From Ignavibacteriota bacterium (lineage in GTDB: Bacteria > Bacteroidota > Ignavibacteria > Tepidaquicellales > OLB5), in contig RPQH01000004.1 of the NCBI GenBank assembly GCA_003820375.1, positions 1 to 64,000 on the forward strand: a stretch of 64,000 bases of DNA, given 5' to 3'. Made by a program: the position numbers and the translations under genes. Of this stretch, positions 39,989-49,811 are shown piece by piece. Each line of letters starts with the position of its first letter. Position 1 is the first letter of the stretch. The notes under the pieces were generated by a model. The model was not told the origin of the DNA. It ran no database searches and was given only the letters and a program-made list of their open reading frames with translations.

Positions 39989-40999
39989 TTAAACTTTTAT
40001 AAATGGAGAAAATAAACCAACAATTTCGCATACTTCGCGAACCGTTTCTTGGGCTCTTAATTGGATATTTCTTGATGATTCAATTACTTCATTTATAACT
40101 TTTTCCCTGTTCTCTGAAAGTATTTTTCTCTTATCTCGGAATGGGGTTATCATTTCTATGATAGCCTTTGCAACTGCATTCTTGAGAACTGAGTATTGCA
40201 ATTTGCCGCTTGTGTATTCCTCGGCAAATTGGTTCTTGAGATCTGTAAAACCAGTTGCGGAAAGGATCGTCAAAAGATTTTCAACACCCAAGCTAATAGC
40301 CGAACCGCCATCGCCGCAATCAGTCTTAGCTGACCGGACTTTTCTGATAATACTTTCATCATTTTCAAAAATCCCGATGTAATGCTTATCACCAGCACTT
40401 TTTGACATCTTCTTATCCGGGGAAGTGAGAGACATTAGCTTTGGAACATCAGTAAAAAGAGGCTCAGGTGCTTCAAAATATCTTATCCCAAATTGACAGT
40501 TGAAACGTTCAGCAACATTTCTAGCTAGTTCAAGATGTTGCTCTTGATCCTTTCCAACTGGAACATAATGAGCATGGTAAATAAGAATGTCTGCTGCCTG
40601 AAGTACAGGATAATAAAACAGTCCCCCGGAAACGAACTTGTCCGAAGAAGTTTCCATAATCAGTTTTGATTTTTCCTGGAACTGCTTTTGACGCTTCAAC
40701 TGACCGAAGCTGGCATTACAGCCCAATACCCAACACAGTAGCGCGTGTTCTGGTATACATGATTGAAAAAAAAGGTTGGATGGCTCAATTCCGGTAGCCA
40801 GAAGATCTAGTGTCATTTCCTCGGTGTTATGTCTTAAAACTTGTGGGTCTTGATGAATTGTAATAGGATGCAAATCGGCCAACCCATAGATACATTCATA
40901 ATCAGACTGGATAGCCACCCAATTCTGAATGGCTCCCAGCCAGTTGCCGAGGTGCAGACTCCCGCTTGGTTGAATACAAGATAGAACTATTTTTTTCAT
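39989..40999 (-). CDS. trpS: Tryptophan--tRNA ligase (supplied ORF starts at 41071; likely start 40999)
   Basis: LSCIQPSGSLHLGNWLGAIQNW (HIGH-like) and SPDKKMSKSAGDK (KMSKS). Confidence 0.92.
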   Translation of the reverse strand: MKKIVLSCIQPSGSLHLGNWLGAIQNWVAIQSDYECIYGLADLHPITIHQDPQVLRHNTEEMTLDLLATGIEPSNLFFQSCIPEHALLCWVLGCNASFGQLKRQKQFQEKSKLIMETSSDKFVSGGLFYYPVLQAADILIYHAHYVPVGKDQEQHLELARNVAERFNCQFGIRYFEAPEPLFTDVPKLMSLTSPDKKMSKSAGDKHYIGIFENDESIIRKVRSAKTDCGDGGSAISLGVENLLTILSATGFTDLKNQFAEEYTSGKLQYSVLKNAVAKAIIEMITPFRDKRKILSENREKVINEVIESSRNIQLRAQETVREVCEIVGLFSPFIKV

Positions 41000-41003
41000 A
41001 AGT

Positions 41004-42185
41004 TTAAATTTTATATTTTGTTTTAAATTCACTAATAAACCGTAAATATTCGGTTTCTGAAATTTCGTCAAATATTAACTTATAATCTGCTTCGGTCATT
41101 GGATCCATAACAAAATCATCCAAAGATGCGCATGAGTCACACAATAGAATATCTCCCTTTTTCGCCTGGTAATAGACAGGTATCTTGCCTGCTTTAACAA
41201 TACAATTTATCAAAGCAGGAATATGATATTTTTCGGGATCCAAAATAGAGCGTAGTTTATCGATAACAGTGTTAAAAGTCCTTTGAGGCCAGCCACCGAA
41301 ATCAATAATTAATTTAGGATATGGGTGTGTGAATGTAAAATCTGAAACCTCATTATCCATGTCTAACGGAACAATAGATTGGTTATAAAAAGGATGGAAT
41401 GCTGTATACAACAATGCATTTAGAGCCCCTTGTTCACCCCCGTGCTTAAATCCCATCCGTAAAAGAGTATCTAATTCATTTTCTACGCCCGCAAGACTAG
41501 TAATGACTTTGGAAAGAGACATTATTTTTGAATATATTGGAGTTGGCTTGAAATCAACATCGCTTTCAAAGGTAAATGCAGATTTGACATCGGGGTAAAA
41601 AGTATCAACAAATTCATTTAATAAGTTAAGGGTAATTTCTGTCATGGCTTTTACTGACGCCAAATCAAGTCCATTAACATAATAACCTGCATAAGTTGCC
41701 TTGAATACATGAACTTTTGGAATTGCCACTATTTTGCGACAATCAGAAATGCTCCTAAGTACTTTTATTGCTGGTATTATATAAGCCGGTAATCGAATAC
41801 TTGGGTAAGTAGTAGATGCACCAAGCCCGATAGTAAAGATGACATCGTCTGTACGACCGATAATAAAATCTATAAGTACATTAATAGCTTTGATGATATC
41901 GTTACTGCTTATCTCTTCAATACCATTATCTTTATTGAAAGCCGATGCGAGAAATTTGGGGAGCTTTTCATGAATTATACTGAAAGATTCTTTGGGGATT
42001 CGAATGTTTTTAATTTTAATTAATAGGTCCCGATTATTTATCCCAAATCGGTTAAGGGAACTCCAAATTCGATTTACATCGTTAAATGAAAGTGAAACGT
42101 TCAATCCTAGTTCTCTTGGTTCTTTGAACCGGATTTTATCTTCTGCAAAGCGGCTTGTTATTTTAATTGTAGTAGTATCTCTCAT
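41004..42185 (-). CDS. Uncharacterised 393-aa protein, 4 nt upstream of trpS
   Basis: Intact ORF; DDVIFTIGLGASTTYPSIRLPAYIIPAIKVL and FKHGGEQGALNALLYTAFHPFYNQ; no family recognised. Confidence 0.6.
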   Translation of the reverse strand: MRDTTTIKITSRFAEDKIRFKEPRELGLNVSLSFNDVNRIWSSLNRFGINNRDLLIKIKNIRIPKESFSIIHEKLPKFLASAFNKDNGIEEISSNDIIKAINVLIDFIIGRTDDVIFTIGLGASTTYPSIRLPAYIIPAIKVLRSISDCRKIVAIPKVHVFKATYAGYYVNGLDLASVKAMTEITLNLLNEFVDTFYPDVKSAFTFESDVDFKPTPIYSKIMSLSKVITSLAGVENELDTLLRMGFKHGGEQGALNALLYTAFHPFYNQSIVPLDMDNEVSDFTFTHPYPKLIIDFGGWPQRTFNTVIDKLRSILDPEKYHIPALINCIVKAGKIPVYYQAKKGDILLCDSCASLDDFVMDPMTEADYKLIFDEISETEYLRFISEFKTKYKI

Positions 42186-42390
42186 ATTGATCTCCGATGA
42201 TTATGATTGATAATTAGATAAAATTAATGTGATCGGTGAAAATGTTCTTTCGGTTAATGAAGGTTCTTAAAAGAAGGCAGCTTTTGCTCCAGGCTTAATA
42301 ACTATTAGTGGCTTTACGGAAAATAAGAATCTGTGATATCATGAGTTTAGCCATATTCAAGGCTGACTAATAGCTTTGATTATTGCCCGG

Positions 42391-42430
42391 GTTTTAAGAT
42401 GTCGTTCTCATCTTAGAACCCTTTTATTTT
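42391..42430 (+). terminator. Intrinsic terminator-like hairpin in the divergent intergenic region
   Basis: GGGTTTTAAGATG-tcgttct-CATCTTAGAACCC followed by TTTTATTTT; one G-U/mismatch. Confidence 0.6.
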
Positions 42431-42474
42431 AAATAATAATATATTTTGATTGAATAAACATAAATTTTATTATT

Positions 42475-42586
42475 ACAATATTACATTGTTATTTAATTAA
42501 TTCACACTGTAATATAATTAAAATATAAACTCTTGTCAAGGCAATAGTTTATATTCTAGCTATTGTAGTATCACAATATTAAAGTG
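42475..42586. promoter_or_regulatory. Candidate operators for the adjacent XRE regulator
   Basis: ACAAT-attac-ATTGT (42475-42489), CACAATATTAAAGTG (42572-42586), CAATAG..CTATTG (42542-42565) upstream of 42677. Confidence 0.35.
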
Positions 42587-42676
42587 TAGCATCCATATCT
42601 TCCCCTTTTTCTCGTAAAGATTTTTTATTATATTTAAATTTGAATAAAATATTATTTTAACAAATGAGGTCGTATA

Positions 42677-43702
42677 GTGAGCGTTTCAACTTTTGGTCAA
42701 CACATTAAGGAAATAAGAGAGAAACAGAAAGAATTGAGCTTTTCTCAAGTTGAAGAGAAGTCAAAAATGTATTCTAGCGAAATAGTGTTAACACCATCTT
42801 ATGTTTCGGCGTTAGAGCAAGGGCGAATTTCGAATCCATCAATAGACCGAATAATTTTACTAAGCAAAGTTTACGAAGAGAAAGATCTTTTAATACATTA
42901 TTTTTCTCATGTTGGGCTGGAAGGTAATGATAAACTTTTAAGAGATTTTATAGGAGCATATTTAAATTTGCAAAAGCACAGCGAAGATAATTTGAAATTT
43001 GCAAATGATTTATTTCAATATATTGTTATTCTCTATAGATATTTATGCAACAGAACCTACGATACAACAAATGACGCTGAAAAAAGAAAAAAAATTAAAA
43101 AGGGTATAGACAAAATTATTAATACTATAAAGGAAGTGATTAAGAACGGGATATCAGATGCAGATTATATGGCAGAATATTTTGGTTTACAAATTATGAC
43201 AGTTGAAAAACTAGACGGCTTAGAAAATGTTGACAAATTTGATGTGATTTTGAAATTAACAACCGATAAAGATTTTGAACTTCTAATAAGTTTAAAAGAC
43301 TGGTTCAAAAAACTTCGAGATTTTGGAATAAAAGTAGTTAGATATATTCTTATAGATAAAGAAATAATTAACGATGATAAGCATTTAAAAACTTTGATAG
43401 AGTTTGGTGAAAATTATTTTTCCTATCCCCAAATAACTTCTTATTTAATAGATGTCTCTAGATTCCAAAACGAAGCGGGTGAATATTGCAAAAATTTCGG
43501 CAGATTTTATTTGAAAAGTAATGATTTTCTTTATCAGATTGAGGAATCGGATAAATTGACTTTATTACCTGTTGGACAAGAAAAAGAGGAAGAAAAGAAT
43601 CTTTGTGATAGGGCAATAAAATTTATGATGGAAAAATGCATGAAGATAATTAATTTTGAAGGAACCATTGACAAAGAAACACTGATTAGTAGATTAAACT
43701 AA
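42677..43702 (+). CDS. XRE-type HTH regulator with long C-terminal region
   Basis: FGQHIKEIREKQKELSFSQVEEKS...LTPSYVSALEQGRISNPSIDRIILLSKVY; GTG start. Confidence 0.75.
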   Translation: MSVSTFGQHIKEIREKQKELSFSQVEEKSKMYSSEIVLTPSYVSALEQGRISNPSIDRIILLSKVYEEKDLLIHYFSHVGLEGNDKLLRDFIGAYLNLQKHSEDNLKFANDLFQYIVILYRYLCNRTYDTTNDAEKRKKIKKGIDKIINTIKEVIKNGISDADYMAEYFGLQIMTVEKLDGLENVDKFDVILKLTTDKDFELLISLKDWFKKLRDFGIKVVRYILIDKEIINDDKHLKTLIEFGENYFSYPQITSYLIDVSRFQNEAGEYCKNFGRFYLKSNDFLYQIEESDKLTLLPVGQEKEEEKNLCDRAIKFMMEKCMKIINFEGTIDKETLISRLN

Positions 43703-43745
43703 GAAATTTATCGTATTTTTTGTAAGATTATTTATATTTAATAAC

Positions 43746-44003
43746 TTGGAAATAACTCAAGACATAATAAAAAAACTCCTAATAAATGAATTATTTATAG
43801 AAACTCCAGAAGATAAAATTAATATTGATGACGGATTGCAAAGTATTATTGGATTAGATTCGTTAGGATTTATTGAACTGCGTGTCTTATGCGAGAAAAA
43901 ATTTGGAGTCAAAATCTCAGATGAAAACTTCACGAGCGAGCATTTTTCTACCATCCGCTGCCTTGCCCAACTCATTGATTCACTTAAAAACAATGGTCAT
44001 TAA
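43746..44003 (+). CDS. Acyl carrier protein
   Basis: GLDSLGFIELRVLCEKKFGVKI phosphopantetheine Ser motif. Confidence 0.85.
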   Translation: MEITQDIIKKLLINELFIETPEDKINIDDGLQSIIGLDSLGFIELRVLCEKKFGVKISDENFTSEHFSTIRCLAQLIDSLKNNGH

Positions 44004-44006
44004 ACA

Positions 44007-45419
44007 ATGCCTGAAGATATTATTAATAAGATTTTATTATTGCTTCAGGACGGAAAACATATACCGACCGAGCTTGTTCAATACCTGCAAAATGGCACAA
44101 ACATTCATTTTGATAACTATGAAGGAAAACGTTTACCATATATTTGTGTACGTTCAAAAGGGGTAGAGCATACTTTCATTGAGACTAATAGTGGTACTGG
44201 CAACAATATTCTACAGGTAATTGATATGACAGGCGGTTATGCCACTGCCTGCTTTGGTGCCGATCATGATATTGCAAAACAGATCTGCTCTCACTTTTTA
44301 CAAAACATAAGGTATTTAACTGACGAAGTTGGTGACATTGGCCGGGCTGACCTCCTAAATTATTTGTTCGGTGATGGTGGTTTATGGGTAGATAGATTTC
44401 CGAGAGATGAATATCACGTAAGTGGCAGAAATTCTGGTTCTGAAGGTTTAGAGTTATGTTTGCGGCTTATCATTGAAAACCAGTTTGACTTATATAATTT
44501 AAAAATAAAAGCGGGTCGAGAAAAAAGAAAAAGAATTCTCTGCTTCGAAGGTGCGTGGCATGGCTGGACAGGCGGTATACTCGTCCTCTTAAATCGTCGA
44601 TACTATAAAATTGGTATCCCTACTATAGGCAATAGTGGGGATTTTTTATTTGAATTCTTACCCTTTGGCAACATCGAAGCATTACAAAACTATTTTAAAA
44701 ATTATTGCCAAGAAATTGCTGGCGTTATTGTCGAGCCAATTCTTGGCGATGGAGGTATAATTATTCCTCCTGATGGATATTTACGACAACTCTCTGAACT
44801 ATGCCGTCAGCATAATGTAATTCTTGCAGCCGATGAGGTTTTAACATATGCAAAAACAGGTCATTTTTTTGCAATGACAGATGAACAGGGAGCTATTCCG
44901 ACTGATATTACGGTTATCGGAAAAAGCTTGGGTTTGGGTTTGATCTCAACATCATTGGTCATTGCAAAGCGAGAATTAACGGTTCGGGCGAGCGGGGCGG
45001 TCACCACATCTGATTTACGACCGCTGACATGCTCTGTTATAAAAAATGGAATTGATTATATAAGACAATATAACTTGCTTGAATTGTCAATTGCCAAAGG
45101 CTTAAAATTACGCCATGACGTAAAAGCAAAAATTATTGATAAGTACCCGCACGTTTTTTCAGAGGTGCGGGGCAAAGGGATCTTGAATGGTTTAGCATTA
45201 ACCGAGCAAGCAAGCTACCACATTCCAAAATTACGCACGCAATTAATTGAAAATGGCATATATGTTGAATTTATGGCTGGGGCTGGAAAAAGTGCCTATG
45301 CAACGTCGTATGGTTTTCCGGTTATGAGAATATCGCCACCACTTATCATTACTAGCGATGACATTGATGAAGTCATACGGAGAATGGACAGAGGTATACA
45401 GTGTTTTATTAACCAATAA
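44007..45419 (+). CDS. Class III PLP-dependent aminotransferase
   Basis: GCWHGW-like FEGAWHGWTGG, GVIVEPILGDGGIIIPPDGYLRQLSELCRQHNVILAADEV, TVIGKSLGLG (PLP Lys). Confidence 0.88.
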   Translation: MPEDIINKILLLLQDGKHIPTELVQYLQNGTNIHFDNYEGKRLPYICVRSKGVEHTFIETNSGTGNNILQVIDMTGGYATACFGADHDIAKQICSHFLQNIRYLTDEVGDIGRADLLNYLFGDGGLWVDRFPRDEYHVSGRNSGSEGLELCLRLIIENQFDLYNLKIKAGREKRKRILCFEGAWHGWTGGILVLLNRRYYKIGIPTIGNSGDFLFEFLPFGNIEALQNYFKNYCQEIAGVIVEPILGDGGIIIPPDGYLRQLSELCRQHNVILAADEVLTYAKTGHFFAMTDEQGAIPTDITVIGKSLGLGLISTSLVIAKRELTVRASGAVTTSDLRPLTCSVIKNGIDYIRQYNLLELSIAKGLKLRHDVKAKIIDKYPHVFSEVRGKGILNGLALTEQASYHIPKLRTQLIENGIYVEFMAGAGKSAYATSYGFPVMRISPPLIITSDDIDEVIRRMDRGIQCFINQ

Positions 45420-45422
45420 ATT

Positions 45423-45845
45423 TTGATGGTAGCAGAATATTCATATCGCATTAGACAAACTGATATTGACGCAGCAAAAATAATGCATTTTGCCCGCTAT
45501 GCCACGTTATTTGAAGCGGCAAGCTTGCAATGTTTAGAATCAAGAGGAATTAAGCAGGAAAACTTGAATGACTTGAATTTGGACTTACGAATCAGAAGTA
45601 TACGTATTAAATATGTGCAGGCGGTAGTGCAGGGGGATAAGATTACCATTACAAGTGACATACAGCATATAGGACCTGCAAGGTTTAGACTTGAACAAGT
45701 TATGTATAGACGAGTGAATTCAACTAAGAACGAAATAGCTCAAGGCATGTTTGAATTTGTAATGGTTCATAAATCCACGGGTAAACCTATTTTGATACCA
45801 GAAGAGTTTAAAGAAAAATTAATAATACAAAACAACAATGCCTAA
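45423..45845 (+). CDS. Hotdog-fold acyl-CoA/ACP thioesterase
   Basis: YSYRIRQTDIDAAKIMHFARYATLFEAASLQCL resembles 4HBT-type thioesterase. Confidence 0.75.
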   Translation: MMVAEYSYRIRQTDIDAAKIMHFARYATLFEAASLQCLESRGIKQENLNDLNLDLRIRSIRIKYVQAVVQGDKITITSDIQHIGPARFRLEQVMYRRVNSTKNEIAQGMFEFVMVHKSTGKPILIPEEFKEKLIIQNNNA

Positions 45846-46302
45846 TTGCATCGGTTTTTCAGATTTAAAGAAATGGCTCAAACACCGCCATCCCATGATA
45901 CTCCTGGACAGAGTAATTGATTATGAGGTGCACAAATACTTAAAAGCGATTGTGTGTGTGTCAGGTGCCAGCGATTGGGCGGGCAGCCATTTTCCTGATA
46001 GGGCAATCTACCCGAGTAGTAATATAATGCAGGCTTTTACACAAGCCGGAAGCATATTTTATCAGATGTGTACGGACAAAGTTAAAGACAATGAAATGAC
46101 TGTGCTGGGCTCAATCCAGTTACGGTTCTATCATATGATTTTCCCGGGCGATCAGATAACACTCATAGTCAAAAAGGATAAACTCATTCAGGGACACTTA
46201 TTTTTCACTGGCACCGCCTTTGTCGGCTCTAAGCGGGTTACTGCTTGCAGAGCCTCAATTACCAAAATAATCATCAATGAAAATGAAAAACAGATATGGT
46301 GA
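45838..46302 (+). CDS. FabZ/FabA-like beta-hydroxyacyl-ACP dehydratase
   Basis: LKHRHPMILLDRVIDYE and YPSSNIMQAFTQAGSIFY resemble FabZ. Confidence 0.75.
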   Translation: MPNCIGFSDLKKWLKHRHPMILLDRVIDYEVHKYLKAIVCVSGASDWAGSHFPDRAIYPSSNIMQAFTQAGSIFYQMCTDKVKDNEMTVLGSIQLRFYHMIFPGDQITLIVKKDKLIQGHLFFTGTAFVGSKRVTACRASITKIIINENEKQIW

Positions 46303-47417
46303 ATTATAAACCACTCGTAGTTGGCATGGCGTGGGTTACTGCCTTGGGTAATAGTCTTGAGGGAGTATGGAATAGTCTGCTTTGTGGAGAAACAGGCATA
46401 AAGACTTATAGTTTTTCGTTTAAACTGAAAAATAATTTAGCTGCCTTAGTACCGGATATTCCATTTGCTTTAGACAGTTGGGCCCGGCTACAAAAACTTA
46501 CATTGGATTGCATTAAATGTGCGGTCAATGATTCGCACATTGATCTTAAAGGTAAAAAAGTGCAGCTTGTTGTCGGGACAAGTTTTGGAGCCAGCTTGGA
46601 TTACTCAGAGAATTGTCAAGTAACACTTTACGATTGGCTCATAGATGTTAACAAGGTATTAGGGTATAACACCCAGCCTGTCTTAGTGTCAACATCGTGC
46701 TCATCAGGCTCTGATGCAATTGCCATGGGTGCTGAACTCATTCGTAGTAATTCGGTTGATATCTGTATCTGCGGTGGCGCAGACATACTTACGCAAAGTA
46801 AGCTTATGGCACACTCTGAGCTTGGAACAATGTCTCCAACAATGCTTAAAGCGTTTGATAAAACTCATGACGGGACAATATTAGGAGAAGGCGCGGCTTT
46901 TATTGTTCTTGTAAACAGTCAAAACAAACATCTGGTCAAAAAGCAGTATGGTTCGATTGTTGGTTCTGCTTCATCTAATGACGCCTCAGGATTTACAGCG
47001 CCTGACTTGACCGGGCAAAGTGTTGTCATGGCAATTCGGCGCTGTTTACAAGATGCTCATTTGGACCACACACAAGTAGAGATTATTAATGCACATGGTT
47101 CTGGAACAGTTATAAACGATACCGTAGAATTAAAAGCATATAATGCTTTGTTTCAAAGCCAAAAAAAACCAATAATTTTTGCCACTAAGGGTAATCTAGG
47201 ACACACGTTAGGGGCAACTGGAGCAATGGAAGTTGTTGCTTTACTACTGGCAATCAAAATGGGAAAGGTTCCTCCGGTTTACCTGCTTGATTCGCCAATC
47301 TCCGATTATTTAGTGCCAGCGCAAAAAAACATTACAAAGAAAGCAACATTTCAAAATGGCTTAAGTATAACATTAGGGTTTGGAGGATATAATACATGTA
47401 TAGCAGTGCAGAAATGA
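46296..47417 (+). CDS. Beta-ketoacyl-ACP synthase (FabF-like)
   Basis: Active Cys in VSTSCSSGSDAI; His in INAHGSGTVINDTVE and KGNLGHTLGATGAME. Confidence 0.9.
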   Translation: MVNYKPLVVGMAWVTALGNSLEGVWNSLLCGETGIKTYSFSFKLKNNLAALVPDIPFALDSWARLQKLTLDCIKCAVNDSHIDLKGKKVQLVVGTSFGASLDYSENCQVTLYDWLIDVNKVLGYNTQPVLVSTSCSSGSDAIAMGAELIRSNSVDICICGGADILTQSKLMAHSELGTMSPTMLKAFDKTHDGTILGEGAAFIVLVNSQNKHLVKKQYGSIVGSASSNDASGFTAPDLTGQSVVMAIRRCLQDAHLDHTQVEIINAHGSGTVINDTVELKAYNALFQSQKKPIIFATKGNLGHTLGATGAMEVVALLLAIKMGKVPPVYLLDSPISDYLVPAQKNITKKATFQNGLSITLGFGGYNTCIAVQK

Positions 47418-47989
47418 ATGAAATGAAAAAATTTTTCTTTTATGACTATTGCAACGTTTCTTCATTCATGAAGGTTGAATCTTATAACCGTGATTTATAT
47501 TTTTCTAAAGTTATGCCTTCATTACGGTATGCTGATTCTACTGCCTGGATACTTTTAGAATGCATAGACAAACTTTTAAAATCACAGAATTGTTATCAAA
47601 TTGAATATACCGATGTCGGTATCATATTAATATCTGATTACGGAACGTTAGATACAATTCACAGATTTCATGATGATGCTCAAAACGGCTTTATTTCACC
47701 GCTTCGTTTTGTTGCATCTAATCCAGCAAGTACGGTAGGCTTTGTCTGTACATATTTAAATATTCATGGCCCGACACTCACATTACCAACGCCTTTAGAG
47801 AATTGTGAATCAATTATATCCATAATGCTTCAAAAATGGTTTAAACGTCAAAACTTGGAACATATAATAGTAGCATCTCTGCAGAAGGATCAAAAAAATT
47901 TCACATGCAAATCAATCCTTATTAAAAAAGATTATCAATATAAAGGATATTCCGATTTTGCGCCGGAATTTTTTAGGAAAGGAGAATAA
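47396..47989 (+). CDS. KS-related short protein lacking the catalytic triad
   Basis: 197 aa; ASNPASTVGFVCTYLNIHGPTLTL layout like KS N-domain; no active-site Cys context. Confidence 0.55.
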   Translation: MYSSAEMNEMKKFFFYDYCNVSSFMKVESYNRDLYFSKVMPSLRYADSTAWILLECIDKLLKSQNCYQIEYTDVGIILISDYGTLDTIHRFHDDAQNGFISPLRFVASNPASTVGFVCTYLNIHGPTLTLPTPLENCESIISIMLQKWFKRQNLEHIIVASLQKDQKNFTCKSILIKKDYQYKGYSDFAPEFFRKGE

Positions 47990-47992
47990 TAG

Positions 47993-49393
47993 ATGGGAAC
48001 AGAAAATCGACGTAATTTTGAATCGTTTTTAGATAATGTTTTTGAGGTTGAAGCTATAAAGCAAAATAAATCTCTTTCTTATCGTGAAGTGCTATATACA
48101 TTTGAGAAGCTCGATATTCCTACAGGGTCTATTGTGTTAATTAATTTAACTAACTCCAAGGATTTGCTGATGTTCTTTTTCGGGGCAATTAAATCTGGAC
48201 TGGTACCAGTGATTGATACCCATACAGCTCTTTCGGAGAGAATTAGTGAATTAATAAGTGCCTTCGGCATTAAGGTTGTAGTTAAAAAGGGATATACTGG
48301 TAACTTTAAATTGCCGGCAACGGAGATAGAGATCCAAGATTATAAAATAATTAAGTTACATCACGACGGTATTTTAGCTAAAGTAGGAGAAACAATAATT
48401 TTAACCTCCGGTACTTCTGGGTTCTCAAGTGGCTGTGTGTTTGACTTTGACACACTGTTAGTAAATGCTCAAAAACATATAGAATCTATTGGCATAAGAA
48501 ACAGCGAGGTCATGCTCATTAACCTACCATTAATGTATTCATTTTCAATCGTCGCCCAAGTCCTCGCTGCTTATTTGACTAAAACAAAAGTAATTATATC
48601 TGCCTTGCCTTTTAACGCTACAGAATTTATTTCGAATATTCAGAAACACGGTGTAACTTTAACGTCACTTACACCACCGTTAGTAAAAATACTCCTAAAT
48701 ACCACATTAGCTTTGCCTGAAACATTACGCGTGATAACAATTGGGAGTAGTCCAATAGACACAAAATCACTAAAACGGATAGTTAAAAAATATCCATATA
48801 AAGAAATCTATGTCACTTACGGGTTGACTGAAGCAGGCCCGCGTGTGTCAACATTGGCTGCCCATGAAGCAGATGAGTGTAGGTTACGATCTGTCGGCCT
48901 CCCCCTTATAAATACTCACGTAAAACTAAGAGACACAAAAATTTTGGGTTATAAAGAATTAATTATAAGATCAGAAACATTAATGAAACGAAAAATTGGT
49001 TTAGTTGAAGGTAGTGCCAGAGATTGTAATCTGCAAAGCCAAGAATTAGCGACTGGCGATTTGTTCGATATTGACAGTGAAGGATATATGTACTATAAAG
49101 GACGATTATCTGATTTTATTTTGACGAAAGAAGGTGAAAAGGTTTCTTTGGCATCCGTAAAAAGAATTCTCGAGGAAAAGCATAGCTATGTCCTCAAAGC
49201 CGTTACGAAAATAAAGAAGTTGAATTCAATAGCTGATACTTATACGTTAAAGGTCATTGTAAATAACCCTCCCAAAGGTTTCCAAACATACATAAAAGCG
49301 TATATGTACAAGAATTTTAGAAAATGTGAGTATCCTGCAAACATAGAGTATTCTCTGGTAGATAATTGGCAGTGCTTTAAGGACGGTAAATAA
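47993..49393 (+). CDS. AMP-binding acyl/aryl ligase (ANL superfamily)
   Basis: TIILTSGTSGFSSGC, YVTYGLTEAGPRVS, LATGDLFDIDSEGYMYYKGRLSDFI. Confidence 0.88.
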   Translation: MGTENRRNFESFLDNVFEVEAIKQNKSLSYREVLYTFEKLDIPTGSIVLINLTNSKDLLMFFFGAIKSGLVPVIDTHTALSERISELISAFGIKVVVKKGYTGNFKLPATEIEIQDYKIIKLHHDGILAKVGETIILTSGTSGFSSGCVFDFDTLLVNAQKHIESIGIRNSEVMLINLPLMYSFSIVAQVLAAYLTKTKVIISALPFNATEFISNIQKHGVTLTSLTPPLVKILLNTTLALPETLRVITIGSSPIDTKSLKRIVKKYPYKEIYVTYGLTEAGPRVSTLAAHEADECRLRSVGLPLINTHVKLRDTKILGYKELIIRSETLMKRKIGLVEGSARDCNLQSQELATGDLFDIDSEGYMYYKGRLSDFILTKEGEKVSLASVKRILEEKHSYVLKAVTKIKKLNSIADTYTLKVIVNNPPKGFQTYIKAYMYKNFRKCEYPANIEYSLVDNWQCFKDGK

Positions 49394-49479
49394 GTTCACA
49401 TGAACAAATTATTTCCTTTTGGATATTTATTTTGAGTATAATGTAATGACAATTTTGCACCATTTTTTATATAAATATT

Positions 49480-49770
49480 ATGAGGACTATGAGTATATTA
49501 AAAAAAGTAAACATCGAAAGTGATGATTCTTTTTCTATCACAGTGGATGACAGAACTTATATTTATTTTTCGCGATCAAAAAGAGGTAGACGAGTGCATA
49601 TCAGTAGTACACCGCTTGAAGAAATTGTTAAAGAAAGTATCGGATATCCTATTCAAGATATTCACATAGCAGGTGATACGCTTATTATTATGGGGAGACA
49701 TGACATAACCGTTACGGCAGAAAACAATAATAGCAAAATTGAATGGTTTGGCCCTAAATACAACCCCTAG
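49480..49770 (+). CDS. Hypothetical protein
   Basis: 96 aa ORF. Confidence 0.45.
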   Translation: MRTMSILKKVNIESDDSFSITVDDRTYIYFSRSKRGRRVHISSTPLEEIVKESIGYPIQDIHIAGDTLIIMGRHDITVTAENNNSKIEWFGPKYNP

Positions 49771-49811
49771 CTTAATTGGGGTTTTGAATTCTTACAAAAA
49801 TAAATACAATT

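Noticed and set aside
42186-42676. T-box riboswitch controlling the trpS unit
   Set aside because: No recognisable T-box AGGGTGGNACCGCG consensus on the minus strand.
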